NCBI GenBank assembly: GCA_905250075.1
Contig: CAJNOP010000498.1
Span: forward strand, 12,524-76,523
DNA: 64,000 bases
Source: Rotaria sp. Silwood1
Taxonomy: Eukaryota; Rotifera; Eurotatoria; Philodinida; Philodinidae
Reading direction: 5' to 3'
The position numbers and the translations under genes are program-made. The notes under the pieces are model-generated. The model had not been told where the DNA came from. It searched no databases and saw only the letters and a program-made list of their open reading frames with translations. How positions within the stretch are numbered: the stretch's first letter is position 1; the number at the start of each line of letters is the position of its first letter. Shown here piece by piece: positions 11,867 to 24,197 of the stretch.

Positions 11867-13122
11867 CTAGCGAGAGCCCGTGCATACTGCACGGATGCTT
11901 TTTTTCCTGTGTAATTTCACTTCTGTCCTTTAGTCTTGATTGGAAAATAGACAAAAACCCAGTTCCCATTATATATACATATAGAGATCGTACAGCCTGA
12001 TACCCTTGTAGACTCATACTTTTGTTGTAGTACTTCTTTTAGCCTTATTCCTTTATTTCCTTATCCCTTATATCCTTTCCAGCCTTGTCCATTTATACCA
12101 TATACCCTTATCCCGTTATAATCTTTTAGCTTTATCCCTTATGCCCATGTAGCCTTAGTTTCTTATCCCCTTTACTCTTATATCCTTATCTCCTTATTCC
12201 CTACTCCCTTATAGCCTTATAGCCCTTGTGGACCTATGGGTACCACAATACAATAGCCCTTAAGGACATGTGGCTTCCTCATTATAATAGTCCTTGAGGA
12301 CCTATGGGTACCCTCATATGATAGCCCTTGAGCACCTATGGGTACTCGCATAAGATAGCCCTTGAGGACCCAGACATACCCCCATAGAATAGTTCCTGCG
12401 GACCCAAAGGTACCCCCATAGGAATAGCCCTTGAGGACCTATGGGTTTCTCCATACAATAGCCCTTGAAGACCTATGGGTATCTCCATATAATAGTTCTA
12501 GAGGACCTATGAGTACTTCCATATAATAGCCCATGAGGACCTATGGGTACCCCCATAGGATGGCGGTTGAGGACCTATGGGGTACCGCCCTAGGATAGCC
12601 CTTCAGGACCTATGGGTGCCCCCATAGGATATCCATTGGAGACCTACGGGTGCCCCCATAGGATATCCATTGGAGACCTACGGGTGCCCCCATAGGATAT
12701 CCATTGGAGACCTACGGGTGCCCCCACATAATAGCCCTTGAGGATCTATGGGTACCCCCATAGGATGGACCTTGAGGACCTATGGGAACCCCCATAGGAT
12801 ACTCCTCGGGGACATATGGGTACCCCCATAGGATGGCCCTTGAGGACCTATCGGAACCGCCCTAGGATAGCCCTTGAGGACCTATGGGTATCCCCATAGG
12901 ATAGCCTTTGACGACCTATGGGAACCCCCATAGGATACTCCTTGGGAACCTATAAGTCCCCATAAATAGTCCCTGGAAATCTCGCCTTATAGCCTTATGT
13001 GACCTTTAACCTTTGATCTTTGACCTTTGACCTTTAACCTTTGATCTTTGACCTTTGACCTTTAACCCGGCACAGACAGACAGACAAACACACAGACAGA
13101 CACTGAACATTATATATATAGA
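11867..13122 (-). mobile_element. Complete non-autonomous Helitron, 1256 bp
   Basis: Read on the minus strand, the element starts TCTATATATATAATGTTCAG at 13122 and ends with a 7-bp perfect hairpin (CCGTGCA-GTA-TGCACGG, 11878-11894), seven bases, then CTAG at 11870-11867. The flanking bases are A before the 5' TC and T after the CTAG, the A|T insertion site expected of Helitrons, which leave no target duplication. The sub-terminal 5' part is rich in GTCTGTCTGTCTG. No Rep/helicase gene is present, so it must be moved in trans. The interior is mostly a minisatellite. Confidence 0.85.
12225..12975. repeat. 34-bp minisatellite inside the Helitron
   Basis: About 22 degenerate copies of a 34-bp unit built on CCTTGAGGACCTATGGGT and ACCCCCATAGGATAG. 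Three consecutive units at about 12626-12725 are virtually identical, pointing to recent local expansion. Pyrimidine-rich CCTTATCCC-type repeats precede it (12040-12210) and a GACCTTT heptamer array follows (13006-13063). Confidence 0.85.
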
Positions 13123-13311
13123 TATTCGTTCTAGCAAAGGAAGAAACAATATTCAGCTAAGAAAAATCAAGAAGAAATGAAAGCTAAATTCACTGTTACT
13201 GCATTGTATGGCTGATTCTGTGTTTTTGAAGTGGCTTTGAAAATGTTCAAAATGATGTATAGATTTTCGATGCTGCGATCATTAAATAAAGTAATCGTGT
13301 TAAATTTTACA

Positions 13312-13373
13312 AGGGTGTAGGTGTGGATGTTTTTTTTTCTTTTCTTTACATCTGACACTGAAACCTACACTCA
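13312..13373. repeat. Short telomere-like inverted pair
   Basis: GGGTGTAGGTGTGGATGT is followed after about 25 bp by ACATCTGACACTGAAACCTACACTC, again G-strand first and C-strand second. It is degenerate and weaker than the larger loci. Confidence 0.45.
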
Positions 13374-13480
13374 TGGTTTTTCGAATTTTTAATCCTGCGA
13401 GTGATTGCAGTAAAAAAAATTTCAGATTGATATCATCTTTATTCAATAATCTTATAAAACTGAATGATATTAGTTGTTCG

Positions 13481-16400
13481 TTAAACTTTGTAAATGATTT
13501 TTAAATAGGGTAGAGCTTGACCATAGCGATAAACGATGTATTCAGTCATTGCTGCATGTTTGCCAATCACTGAATGAAATCCATGTGGTGCTGAAATAAG
13601 CGAGTTGTTGGTAGCAGTTAAGGTTGTTGGATTGCCCAAGAGAACCTTATTGAAAAACATTACACGTGTGCCATCTGTTGCGTTCACTTCGGTATAACCA
13701 TGCGACTTGTTTGGATCGTCAGCAAAATAGGCACCATGACCTAAATGTAAAATTAATGCGAGTGTTCAAGTGTAAATATTTGACTTACCATACAAACCAC
13801 CTGCATTAAAATATCGATCATCATATCCATCTTCTGTGATACCTATGATTCCAGCACTTTTCGTACCATGAAATAATTCTTGTTCGTTTGGATTTTGATT
13901 TGGACATTGTTTGGCAATAAGTTTCTTCATACCTTCATAGGTTTCTTCCAGATATGGATTTCGAATTTCTTCAATCGAGACAATTTGGACCGAAGGAATA
14001 TTTCTCATTTTAGTTGAGACGTCGGTATAGAGAGTAGCACTCGATGGTAATGGTACTAAAATGGCATAATATTTATAATGTGGATCAGGTATGACCGATA
14101 TAACAGGTCCATCTTGTGTCCATCCACGTCGTTCCATTTTATCAATACGTATTCTAACATAATGATCCAGAGGACGAAGAACTTTAAAACGTTTGTTTTT
14201 GATGTTATTAACAATCTTTTCTAATTCAATTTCATAAGGCTTCCGCTGAATATCGATACGCATTCCGAGTTCATGTGTATAATCTTTTTCGACAGATAAA
14301 TTATTCACATCTAAATCGATTCGATCATGTGTTAATGCTACATGTGGTTCAATTAAATCCATAGTAAATGGACCTGTAGGTTCGTTTTCATCAAATAGTA
14401 AAACGTATCGCCAATAGTCACGTTTTACCTCACATGTTATGCCGTATTTATACAATTCATCTTGAAACTTCTCTATATCGAAATACATATGCGACGGTAA
14501 ATGACAATCCAAATCACATGGAATCACTTCTTTTACTAAAGCTGGCATAGAATTACTCTTGTCAATCCATTTTTTAGGGTCAGTTATACCAGGTGGTCGT
14601 GCTGTGTAATGACCAACAATCCAATCACGAACAAAACCACCTTCTAATTTACAGTCAAATTTGCAAACTGCAATCCATGCTACCACTTCCATTCGTGTTT
14701 CACGTGTCGCTTTACTACCTCGGACACCCTTGTATAAATCCACTGGCGTTCGTTTTGTATCAGTTACACGACTAATTCTTTCTTCAATATCTCGACAATC
14801 TTTACGCATTGCTGGTCGAAGTACACGTGGACTGACATCTGAAAGAAACGTCAAGATGTTTTTATGATAAATTTTTATTGGATATTCTTCACTTACAATC
14901 GTTTGGATGTCGTATGACAGCACAATTTCGTAACCAACCAATAAATGCATCAAATTCATTCTTTACTTTTTTATTATCAGAATCTCTTCCTTTGACGATA
15001 ATTTCACAAGTTTTTGTTGCTGTATTGCTATTTATCGTAATTTCTATTTGTCTTTCTGCGGCCCATCGCCATTTCATCGGATTAAAGATATGAGTCATTT
15101 TCATAATACTTTCTAGATTTCGAGCGAAGTTCGAATTATCACCTGGACTCGTCGTGTTTGACAAATTAAATTTCAATTCAGAAATCATTTGTTGCCGAAT
15201 ATGTAATTCAGCATTGAGAACAGTGCCAGACGAACCTTTGAATTTCATCTTTTGACCGCCTAATAACATGTTGATTCGATTAGAGAATTTTGTGAGAGCA
15301 TCGACAAATCGATTTGTTGTATTAAGATAAGTTTCCTCCTCGTTGGTTATATCAAATTCACGTTCAAGTGGGTATTCGAGCCATTCAGCTTTAATTTCAC
15401 CAACGAATGATATGATTCCTATAGCTCGGACGGCCGTCGAATGGCGAATGTCTCGAGCTAAGACGAATGAGACTGGTGCTGTGCTAATTGGTCGTGTTAA
15501 TGTCGATTGTAAATCAAGTTTAGCTAAATCATCTCGATTATTGTAACGCATGAATAAATGGGATCGATCTTGTAATTCTTTCATCGAAACAAACACATTA
15601 TCCGAGTAACCAGTCAATAATGATCTGGCAACCAATTCCCAGTCTCCTGATTGTACTTGAGCTTGTGTACAGAAATCAGGTGACTGATTAAAAGTTTTTT
15701 CTAATGTTAGGTAACGTCTCATTGCTTGACGAATAACATGTTGAATCTCTTTTAAACCTTTTGATTGACAAACTTGATCGAGATTGAATTGTTTTGCTGG
15801 AATGCTCTGTCTCACTAAAAGAATTTCGTTCATCAAGTTTAACAAAGTCATAAAGTCTCCATCAGAACTTTTTAGATGCTGAGGTAAACTTTTGAACAGA
15901 ATTGTTGTGTTAAGAATACCCAAAATCGCTGATAAACAGATCAGATCACGTCCACAATCATAAGTACGAAGTGCCGCCAAGACCGCTTTGGACATCGCCA
16001 ATGAACCAAAATCAGGTAATTTCGCTAAATCTTCACCATGTTTTGTGAATATATCATTGGCACCTTTCTCCAATATATCTAAACAGAAATAATTAGTCGC
16101 GTGCAGTTTAAGTTAAGCATCTCTTACTTAAATCTTTCAATTGTTCAATGGTCGTATTGATCGCCTTTTGTGACGGTTTATCCGGTAGAAATGATTTCAT
16201 ATAAGTGAATCCTTTTTTCAATGGAGACTTTCTTAATGAGAATTCAATATTCATTAAATCCGATTGGCAGATCTGAGGAACAGGATAACGAACATCATCG
16301 ACTTTGAAATCGTACAATGAATAATATTCACCGGGTTGAGTTCGACCTAGACGACCTAATCGTTGTTTAATCGTTGATTCAGCAGCCCGAACTTCTTTTA

Positions 16401-19400
16401 GAACAGTTCGTTTCGAGTTGAAATCATAAACAGGAACATTGATCATTCCAGTATCGACGACGTATTTTAGACAGGGAAATGTCAACGATGTTTCAGCGAC
16501 AGTGGTTGAGAAGAACACAGTACCATGTTCGATGTTGTATTGTTGAATATTGGGATGTTGTGATTGAATCAATGGATAGGCAACAATTGTTTCTCGACTG
16601 ATTTGATTAATTAATTTACAGGATTGATTTACTTCGGCAACTGAGCTAACAAAACAAAGAATTTGATCATGTCGTTTACGTTTTTTGCACAATTCTTGAA
16701 CAATATCTAAAGCATTTTCATTGGGTCGAGCGATTTTTGTCACTGTATGTAAAGTTCCCATTTGTGGCATTTTGAATTCTGCGAGGCCAACCTGAGGAAT
16801 ATTACGAAATAATGTTGGCACCGAAGCATCGAGTGTTGCAGAAGAAATGATCACTTTCATTTTCGTTTTCAATTCAGGTTGAATACTTAACAATCGAGCG
16901 AGTAAAGCGAGACAAAGATCGATATTGACCGAGCGCTCATGCACTTCGTCGACAAAGAAGACTACTGATTTATTGAATTTCGTATTTGTGGAGATTAAAT
17001 TTGAATCGTAGAGTAACCGTTCTTTGAGTAAACCATCGGTTAAGTAAAGAATATTTGCGTTTGGATTTTTTTCGGTACCACTGACTGCCCAACCAGCTAA
17101 TGGATCTTTCGTTGGTCCGGATTCGTCGGTCATCGTTTCATTGACACGTTTACAAATTAATTGACACGGTAAACGTCGCGGTTGGGTGACAATGACTTTA
17201 TCATAACCTTCAGCGACCAATAAGACCGGTAATAATGTGGATTTTCCTGATCCAGTGGATGTCGAGATGGTTGTCACAGCGTTGTTCTCAATTTTGTCTA
17301 ATAAATCTTTTGATGATTCATACAATGGTAATTCGACTTTGAAACAACCATAATAAAGAACGAGCCGTTGAAGAAGTTTGGGGATCAAAGTAAAATGTTT
17401 CAGTTCGTGTCCTTGATACATCTTTTGTGTTTTAAATTCTTTTTGCACTTTATTGATGAAATCTTGGAGAACAGCAACAGATTTGGCTGATGGTTTTTTC
17501 TCCAGTTTTGCACGTTGAATGAAGATATTTTCTTTGATAAATTCTTCTAATGCCGCATGTTTAATCGATTCGATTTCGTTCATCAATGGATGTTTCTGCA
17601 AAAATTGGTCAGTTGCTTTTCGAATGTCCACCCAGGGTGTTGGCAATTTGCCCATGATACATTGATCAATCAAAACATTCGTTTGTTTGTCAAGATAATC
17701 TTGGAATTTCTTTCTATATTCGACACTTTTCGCTTCTAATAATTGACTGAAGGCTTTGACGTATTCTCTCCAACTGTGTGTTTTTGGTTTCACACGGTAT
17801 ACAGCTTCTTTCATCAATTGTTTGATCTGTCGATTGGTATTTCGTTGATAAAAACCTTTGGCTGATTCGATAACGTTCATCAGCGACCAAATACGTTGTA
17901 AAACATCTTTGAATCCTTGATGATGAGCAGAAAAACCAACGACGGTAACGATGTATTGATTGTTTTTTTCAGCAAAGATTATTTTCGGTACTCGATCGTT
18001 GAATGATGGATCGAGATTTTTCACTAAATCTTGTAAATAACGAATAATGATCGAATCTTTTGGTGTTAAAAATCGATGAATCACTTCATGTTGAATGTTA
18101 TTATAATCCACTGTTTTGATATTTTTATCCATTTCTCTTAATTTTGCTTGTTGTCGTTCATTTTCTTTCTGTTGTCCTTCCATCTTAGCGATTTGATCTA
18201 ATAAACGTACCACTTCTTGTTCATGTTTGCTACCTGAGTCTAATAATGTTTCTATTCGTTGTTGTTCATTTTGTAAATCTTTTTTCAACTGATCATTTTT
18301 CTTTTCTAATTCTGAGAGTTGGGTTTTGATTGCAGCTGAATTTTTATCATCATCCGACGTATTGCTCGTAACTTTTTCTTCTAAACGATTTTGTTGCGAT
18401 GAACGAACTTTAGCTGCTGCTTCATTGATAAAATCATCCATTCGTTTGTCATCCAGATTATCTGAAGCGTCGGATTTACTTGTCGTAATCGAAGATGCCG
18501 ACGAATCCAGTTTAGGATCTCCCTCTCCATCAGCAAGATCTTGTACTGACCAAGATTGATTGATGGGATTGGTGGGTGCCTGAAATGAAAAACAAGAATG
18601 TGATTGTGTTACGGTCAAGATCTTTACCTCGTTCACAGCTTTGTATTTATTCTCGTTGTCTTCAATGTCGCCTGCTTCCATGTCGGAATCGTATTCTTCT
18701 TCATTTTCCAGAAGCTCGTCATCATCAGCGATGGACATGCGATCATCTTTTTTTAAAACTTGTCTCAATCGTGCCGTAGTTAAAGGTATCGGATCTAAAT
18801 TGGCTAATGTTTGTAAATCATCAATGCCGATAATTTTGTTTTTGTTGCGTGAATTATTCGAAATCATTTTCGGTATCCATCGAATAGAACCGGTGACACT
18901 TCCATTTTCATTGGTAAACGAAAATGTTTGTAAATCAAATAGTAATTCATCATGACAAACACGAGAAAATACTAAACGAATGTATTTTCGTCGATATTTC
19001 ATGGTGTGATCTAACTGAGCGCTGGTCTTAGCATCGCAGAAATACCACGAGTCAAGATGAACTTTAAAATTACTATCATAAGCCGTCGGTATGGTTAACA
19101 TCGTCAACGATGGCTCTATTTCGGCTTTGGGATATTTGGTAAACATGATTTGCCATAGACAATAACAATTGAAATTTAAGATCGATGAACCTCGACAACG
19201 GATCCAGGCGATTTTTTGACTAAAATCGGCTTCTTTTCCTGAACGTAGAAATTGAATTAACGAAACAGCATAAGTTCTAGCGCGTACTCGTAAATGGATT
19301 TCACGTTTAAATTTTTGTTCTGGTTTGACTATCAATGATCCTTGAAGAGTTTCCGATTCCAGTTCGGAAAATGGAAACCATTTCTGTTCTTTAAATGGTT

Positions 19401-20295
19401 TGTATTCCCAAAAACAATCCACCACATAATCTTCATCCTCTTCACGAATCGGTAAATGAGGTAAGTCATTGGTTTTGATCGAATAACTGAGAACAAGATT
19501 CTCCATAAAATATTTGATAATGTTTGGTTTCGTTCGTCCATTATCGATCGGTGTTTCTTCAGCATGATTCCTGAGAAAACAATCAGCACCGTGTTCGAAT
19601 AAAAATTTCATAATCTCCAAATGACCAGCAAAACAAGCGCCATGTAGAGCAGTTGAACCAGCCGAGGGATTCGGAGCAAAATCAGCATCATTCTTGACTG
19701 ATTTTGATAAAGCTCGTTTAATATGCTGTTGATTTTGAGCATTAACCGAGCATCGAGCTTTTGTAACAAGGTATCGAACCAGACTAGCATGATTATTTCG
19801 AGCTGCTGAATATAGAAGAGTGGTGCCAAAAAAGCCAGGTCTATCTTTCATCGTTGGGAATCTTTTCAGAAAATTTTTCACATCATCTTCACTGCCATTA
19901 AAAGCTGCTTGAAAAGCTTTCAGTGAAGCTAACATCTGTTGTACATCATTGACAAAGGCCTTAAGAATACCGCCATTGAAAGGGTTGGTGAATTCTCGAG
20001 ACTCGTAATCATAATTGTGTTGATATAAAAAGTCTAATAAATATTTGCGGCTGAGCATCGATAATCGGGGTTCACTTTCTCTCAAGACCTCTTCAAGTTC
20101 GGTTTTCATATCTGCCATTAAATCAACTTCCTTAGCATCTAACGTGAATGTATAGATATTAATGTCCAATGCGCCATCCATAGTAAAACATCCTGATTCT
20201 TTTTGGCCAGTTAATTTCTTCATAGTTTCTTCGACAATTCTAACAATCTTTTCGAAACACTGCTGTAATCGAGCCTCATCTTCTGGATTCGCCAT
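13481..20295 (-). CDS. Ankyrin / DEAH helicase / nucleotidyltransferase / PARP fusion protein
   Basis: Exons 18628-20295, 16128-18579, 14897-16078, 13789-14838 and 13481-13740, with introns of 48, 49, 58 and 48 nt, join to 2203 aa. An in-frame stop lies four codons before the ATG. Domains in order: ankyrin repeats (about 155-265; ALHGACFAGHLEIMKFLFEHG); a WWE-like stretch (about 285-320); an acidic linker and coiled coil (640-710); a DEAH-family helicase with GSGKST (999-1004), TQPRR, DEVH (1100-1103), SAT and QRLGRLGR (1295-1302); an HA2-like domain in exon 3; a polymerase-beta-fold nucleotidyltransferase core with GGFVRD (about 1833) and DLD about 40 residues later; and a PARP catalytic domain with FHGT (His about 2090), GAYFADDPNKSHGY and TEYIVY (Glu about 2184). 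The H-Y-E triad and ending (SVIG...EYIVY...Q..PYL) are tankyrase-like, so polymer synthesis is possible. It probably acts on RNA or in stress or innate defence, but that is inference. All motifs look catalytically intact. Confidence 0.88.
18580..18627 (-). other. 48-nt in-frame intron of the PARP-helicase gene
   Basis: The segment begins GTAAAGATC and ends TTTTTCATTTCAG on the minus strand, a good splice pair of typical length for this gene. It is 48 nt, a multiple of three, with no stop, so an unspliced message would simply gain 16 residues between the acidic linker and the coiled-coil part. I treat it as an intron because its size and ends match the other three introns. Confidence 0.7.
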
Positions 20296-20389
20296 GTTCA
20301 ATGTCTATTTGGAAGAGATCAGTGTTTATTTGACTCGAATTTAACTAGTAGTGAATGCCTATCATGGTCGATGTGTAATGGCTTATGAG

Positions 20390-20455
20390 TAAAAATAAGT
20401 CGGAAGAAAAAGAAAATAAAAATAAGTCGGAAGAAAAAGAAAATAAAAATGAAGC
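20390..20455. repeat. Two-copy direct repeat upstream of the PARP-helicase gene
   Basis: A 27-bp unit (AAAAATAAGTCGGAAGAAAA followed by AGAAAAT) is present twice in a row, about 100 bp before the start codon of the fusion gene. The meaning is unknown; it may be replication slippage. Confidence 0.6.
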
Positions 20456-20778
20456 GGTAAAAATATTTTTTTCGTTCATCTACGCTCGTTTATAGTAATG
20501 CTTGAGGGACTGGCAAAAAGCTTTGTTTACTGAAGAAAGCAAAGCAATACCATGAGTTGCATCCAAAAAACAGTGAATTGAAATCATCGATCATTCTAGG
20601 CTGTTTGAAAAAGAAACAGAACAAAAAAAAAAAATTCCGTGAATAAAACTCAAAGTTTGATGACAGACATACAGTGAGGATTGTATGTAGATTATCGTAT
20701 GTTGACAATGCATCCAAGGAGAAAACAAAGCGTTTTTGATGCTGTGATGTTGATAAGAATGAAAGAAAATTTAATATC

Positions 20779-20873
20779 CACATTTACCCACATATACACC
20801 CCAAAGTTTTGATCTGTGAGAGGGTGCGAGAGAGTGGGTGTTCATTTCAGGCGAATCTACACCCACACTCTCT
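20779..20873. repeat. Telomere-like fold-back
   Basis: GAGAGTGGGTGT at about 20831 pairs with ACACCCACACTCTC at 20861-20873 across a 20-bp loop. A further C-strand tract (TACCCACATATACACCCC) lies at 20784-20802. Confidence 0.7.
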
Positions 20874-21245
20874 GAAATACATATAGCGATTAAATAATCT
20901 GATCATTATCTTATTGGTAGAAGAGAAACTTAATTAGAAGCATTTCTCCTAATTTGAAAACGAATTTACGTTAATTCTTCTACTTGTAGGCAAAGATGAA
21001 TAGTGGAAATTCAATATTGATCCGTAGGCTAATAAATACGGACCAGTGCGCTCAACTCTAGCAAGTTAGTTATTCAGCAATATATTATATGAATACGACA
21101 AGAAAAGAGGATGTGGGTGTGCTCTCTCAAAAAAAGGAGTTTTGCAGAACTCCCCGAAAAGGTTCTGTAGATTTGGAAAAGCATCCAAATGTGTCCAAAG
21201 TCTCAAAAAAGGATAAAAAATTCGACAGAATCCTTTAGAGGTTCT

Positions 21246-21490
21246 GCATCGTGCCCACTAGCACAACCATCTCTTACGAAACCTTTTTTTAAGTTCTGTA
21301 CAGAAAAAAAAGATTTTCGTGAGAAAATACGAAACTTTGAGGGCTCAGTACAAAACCATTAGGGTTTCGTGCAAAGGTCAATGGTTTTCTACTGAACCCT
21401 TAAGGTTTCGTATTTTCTCATGAAAACCTTTTTCTGCTGTACAGAACTTAAGAAAAGGTTTCGTAAGAGATGGTTCTGCTAGTGCACTGT
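21246..21490. repeat. Inverted repeat / MITE, 245 bp
   Basis: The left arm starts CACTAGCACAACCATCTC and the right arm ends with its near complement GAGATGGTTCTGCTAGTG. The arms are about 100 bp each with roughly 90% identity and a loop of some 40 bp. Both arms contain CTTACGAAACCTTTT and AGTTCTGTACAG. Another AGGTTCTG-rich stretch lies to its left (21125-21245). No ORF is present. Confidence 0.75.
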
Positions 21491-21523
21491 AAAAACACGG
21501 TACTTTCTGGAACCTCAAAAAAA

Positions 21524-21620
21524 GGTGTGGATGTGGGTGTGGGGTGTGGGTGTGAGGTTGTGAGGGTGTGGGTGTGGATGGTGTTCTGAATTCATCCCAC
21601 GCCTACCCACACCCATACCC
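21524..21620. repeat. Telomere-like fold-back
   Basis: Repeated GTGTGGGTGTGG (21524-21581) is followed after a short CTGAATTC-containing loop by CCCACGCCTACCCACACCCATACCC. Confidence 0.8.
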
Positions 21621-24033
21621 TTTTTTTCTTCACAACATTAACTATCGGAAGGAATTATTGATAATGTTTTTCCTCCTCCTTCACTACCTCCATCCAATTG
21701 CTTTTGCTGATATTCATCGATCACCATACTGTACGAAGCCTATCATATTACATGAAACACCTTGGTTTCAACCTTCAACACTTGCAAGATAACGCCAGTC
21801 ACTTTTTCTGTTTCGAGGATAAACATTAATTCTATTCCAAAAAATATGTTAGTTTTCCTTTATTAACATAAGAAATCCAATAAAGATTTGTAATCATTAA
21901 ATAGAAATAAAGAAATTCTATTTTATTTCTTCTCGATTAGTATTTATGCACACAAACAAGAAACAACATTTATACAAATTATTTACTAGATTTTTTGATT
22001 TTTCAGATCTAAATTTTTCGTTTTTTTTTTAATAAAAAAAATAAATAAAATCTTACTCGTAAAATATCATTGACAGAAATCGATGGTGGATAAATCACAA
22101 AATCACTTGATCGAGGAGCTATTAACTTTTTACTTTTTTTCATTTGAAATTTTTCTAAGCAAAATCAATAAATAAAAAATTATTTTTATGACAATATACT
22201 TTTAGGAATAAATAATAAAGATATTGATGATACATTGTTCTTCTTCTTAATGATCGTGTTTTTCTGAAAGATAAAGAAGAAGAATATTCTTCTACTTATC
22301 GATTTTGTTTTCTTTTATCGATATTATGATCAAAAAGGAAAGTGCCAAAAAAGGAAATCAATAAAAATTCTTCTATCCTACTGATTCACTATCATATTCA
22401 CAGATTTAATTTGTTATAATTTTCATGTTTATGAGAAAACTGAACATTGAATGCACATGTTAATATTGAATCTTATTCTTCTCTGTAGATAAGGAGTGTA
22501 TCATCTGTATACCGATGATCACAAGATTTAATTGAATACAGATATCGACTATCTGCTGGTTGTAGCTACTGGTGATGCACAAACGATTAGTCTGCATCGT
22601 CCATGTAGTAATATCTGATTATTTATTTATGTAACAAAACTGAACTTAAACAGAAACAGACTGTATTTGTTCAGACTTTATTATAAGAAAATCAATTATA
22701 GGTAATACCAATGAAGGGCAAAGAAAAATAAAGATATATACTTACAGAATTATTTATACTGAAGAAAAAATGATGTCAATATCGACGAAAGAATTAACAT
22801 ATGATAGTATCTGATAGAGTCCATGGTATCCAAGAATTTTTGAACCAGAATCCGACTCGGCCGATTAAAGTTTTTAGGACCCGAACTCGGTGACCTGGTT
22901 GGATCTGAATCTGTTTGATTAACCTTCTGTGTTTCTGGGATTCAAATCGTATTCTTAATGAAATATTTTAGTCCGAATCTGATAGTCGTTTCGAAGATAG
23001 AATGAACTTTTTCCCATAAAGAAATTCAAGGTTTTTTCAATAAAAATGAACAAAAATTTTAAAATAAAATTCAAAAACATGGTTATTGACATCAAATGTG
23101 TATTTCGATCTGACTTAACAAGTGGAAATTTCTTGAGTCAGACCGGGAGATAAAATAATAAAGTGATCATATAATGTCTCTGCTTGTTTCCGGTGGGCAT
23201 AAGAACACTTTAAATGGTCAAATACAATAGAAGCATTCATAGAAATATTCAACAAATCAATATTTAATGGATGAATTTATTCTTCTGAATGTAAATAATT
23301 TGATTAAAAAAGAAAAAACATGTCTAATCGAACGAGAGTAATATAGAAAAATAGACTCTATTGAAAGAACACCAAAAGAAAGAGCGTTTATTATATGTAC
23401 TCCATCGTTTTTATAAAGATGCAATACTAAAACAACATTGTGGGGTCTGGGTGTGGGTGTAACTCTTCTCTCCGTCATACCCACACCCATCCTAATATTT
23501 CTAATAAGCATAAGGAAAAAAATCATCCTATTGAACAGATCAATGAAACATGTGATAGGCTTTAAAGAAAAGCCTACAAATTTCACACGTCAAAGAATAG
23601 AATAAAAGAAATTTATCATAAAACTCAAAAGTTTGATAGAATTAAAGAAAGAATATATTTAAAATTTGAACGAATAAAGTATATATCATTTTTTCCATTC
23701 ATTATGTATTTACAATAAAAACAATTGAAAAAGTAAATAATTTGTATTTAGAACTGAAATTGATCGATTATTTTGGTGATTTTTTTTGTCATAATATGGC
23801 TCCAAACAAGAATATGTTGAATACGAAGATGTACAAGCTTTAATTTCGAAACAAGTGACACCTATTTCAACATTTTGATGAAAATATAAGAACGTAAGAA
23901 AAGAAAAAGGAATGTGGATGATGAGTCAGAATCTATTTTCTTTCTTCTTTCTAGTCATTCATTTTATTTGTCTACTGTGCATTTTGTGCCTGTTACGTGA
24001 ATATATAATGATGAAGGAGATGAAGCAAAGATC
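21621..24033. other. Gene-free stretch before the U1 gene
   Basis: It is AT-rich with no supported coding sequence. A degenerate patch at 22840-22985 repeats TCCGAATCTG / GAATCCGACTCGG-like words and may be an old transposon. A telomere-like pair lies at 23439-23488 (GGTCTGGGTGTGGGTGT, then ATACCCACACCCATCC). The U1 promoter should lie within the last 100 bp, but no proximal element is known to me for rotifers. Confidence 0.5.
23439..23488. repeat. Telomere-like fold-back
   Basis: GGTCTGGGTGTGGGTGT and, after a 14-bp loop, ATACCCACACCCATCC. G-strand first, then C-strand. Confidence 0.7.
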
Positions 24034-24197
24034 ATACTTACCTGCCACGGATGCATGAACGATCAACAACGTGAATGCTCCAGGTTGAGGCGCGAGCATT
24101 GCACATCGCTCCCGTTGACGCCTGCGAAGAGTCCACATCGGACTTTCTCGAGTGGAGAATTTATTCCGCGGTCATTTGCGTTCGCGCATTGGCCATT
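24034..24197 (+). ncRNA. U1 spliceosomal snRNA
   Basis: The segment opens with ATACTTACCTG, the U1 5' end that pairs with 5' splice sites. Stem-loop II shows the U1A-binding heptamer ATTGCAC (in GCATTGCACATCGC). An Sm-type site AATTTATTC follows, and then a terminal stem-loop whose loop TTTGCGTTCGCGCA matches the U1 stem IV loop (GCGTTCGCGC). Order, spacing and total length of about 164 nt agree with U1, and the block is markedly GC-richer than its neighbours. Stem-loop I can pair (GGATGCATG with its partner), but its loop reads GATCAACAACG where most animals have ATCAYGAAGG, so the U1-70K contact is altered. The exact 3' end is uncertain by a few bases. Confidence 0.93.

Noticed and set aside
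14593..15093. Plus-strand ORFs over the PARP-helicase gene
   Set aside because: Antisense shadows of coding exons whose minus-strand frame has strong domain homology.
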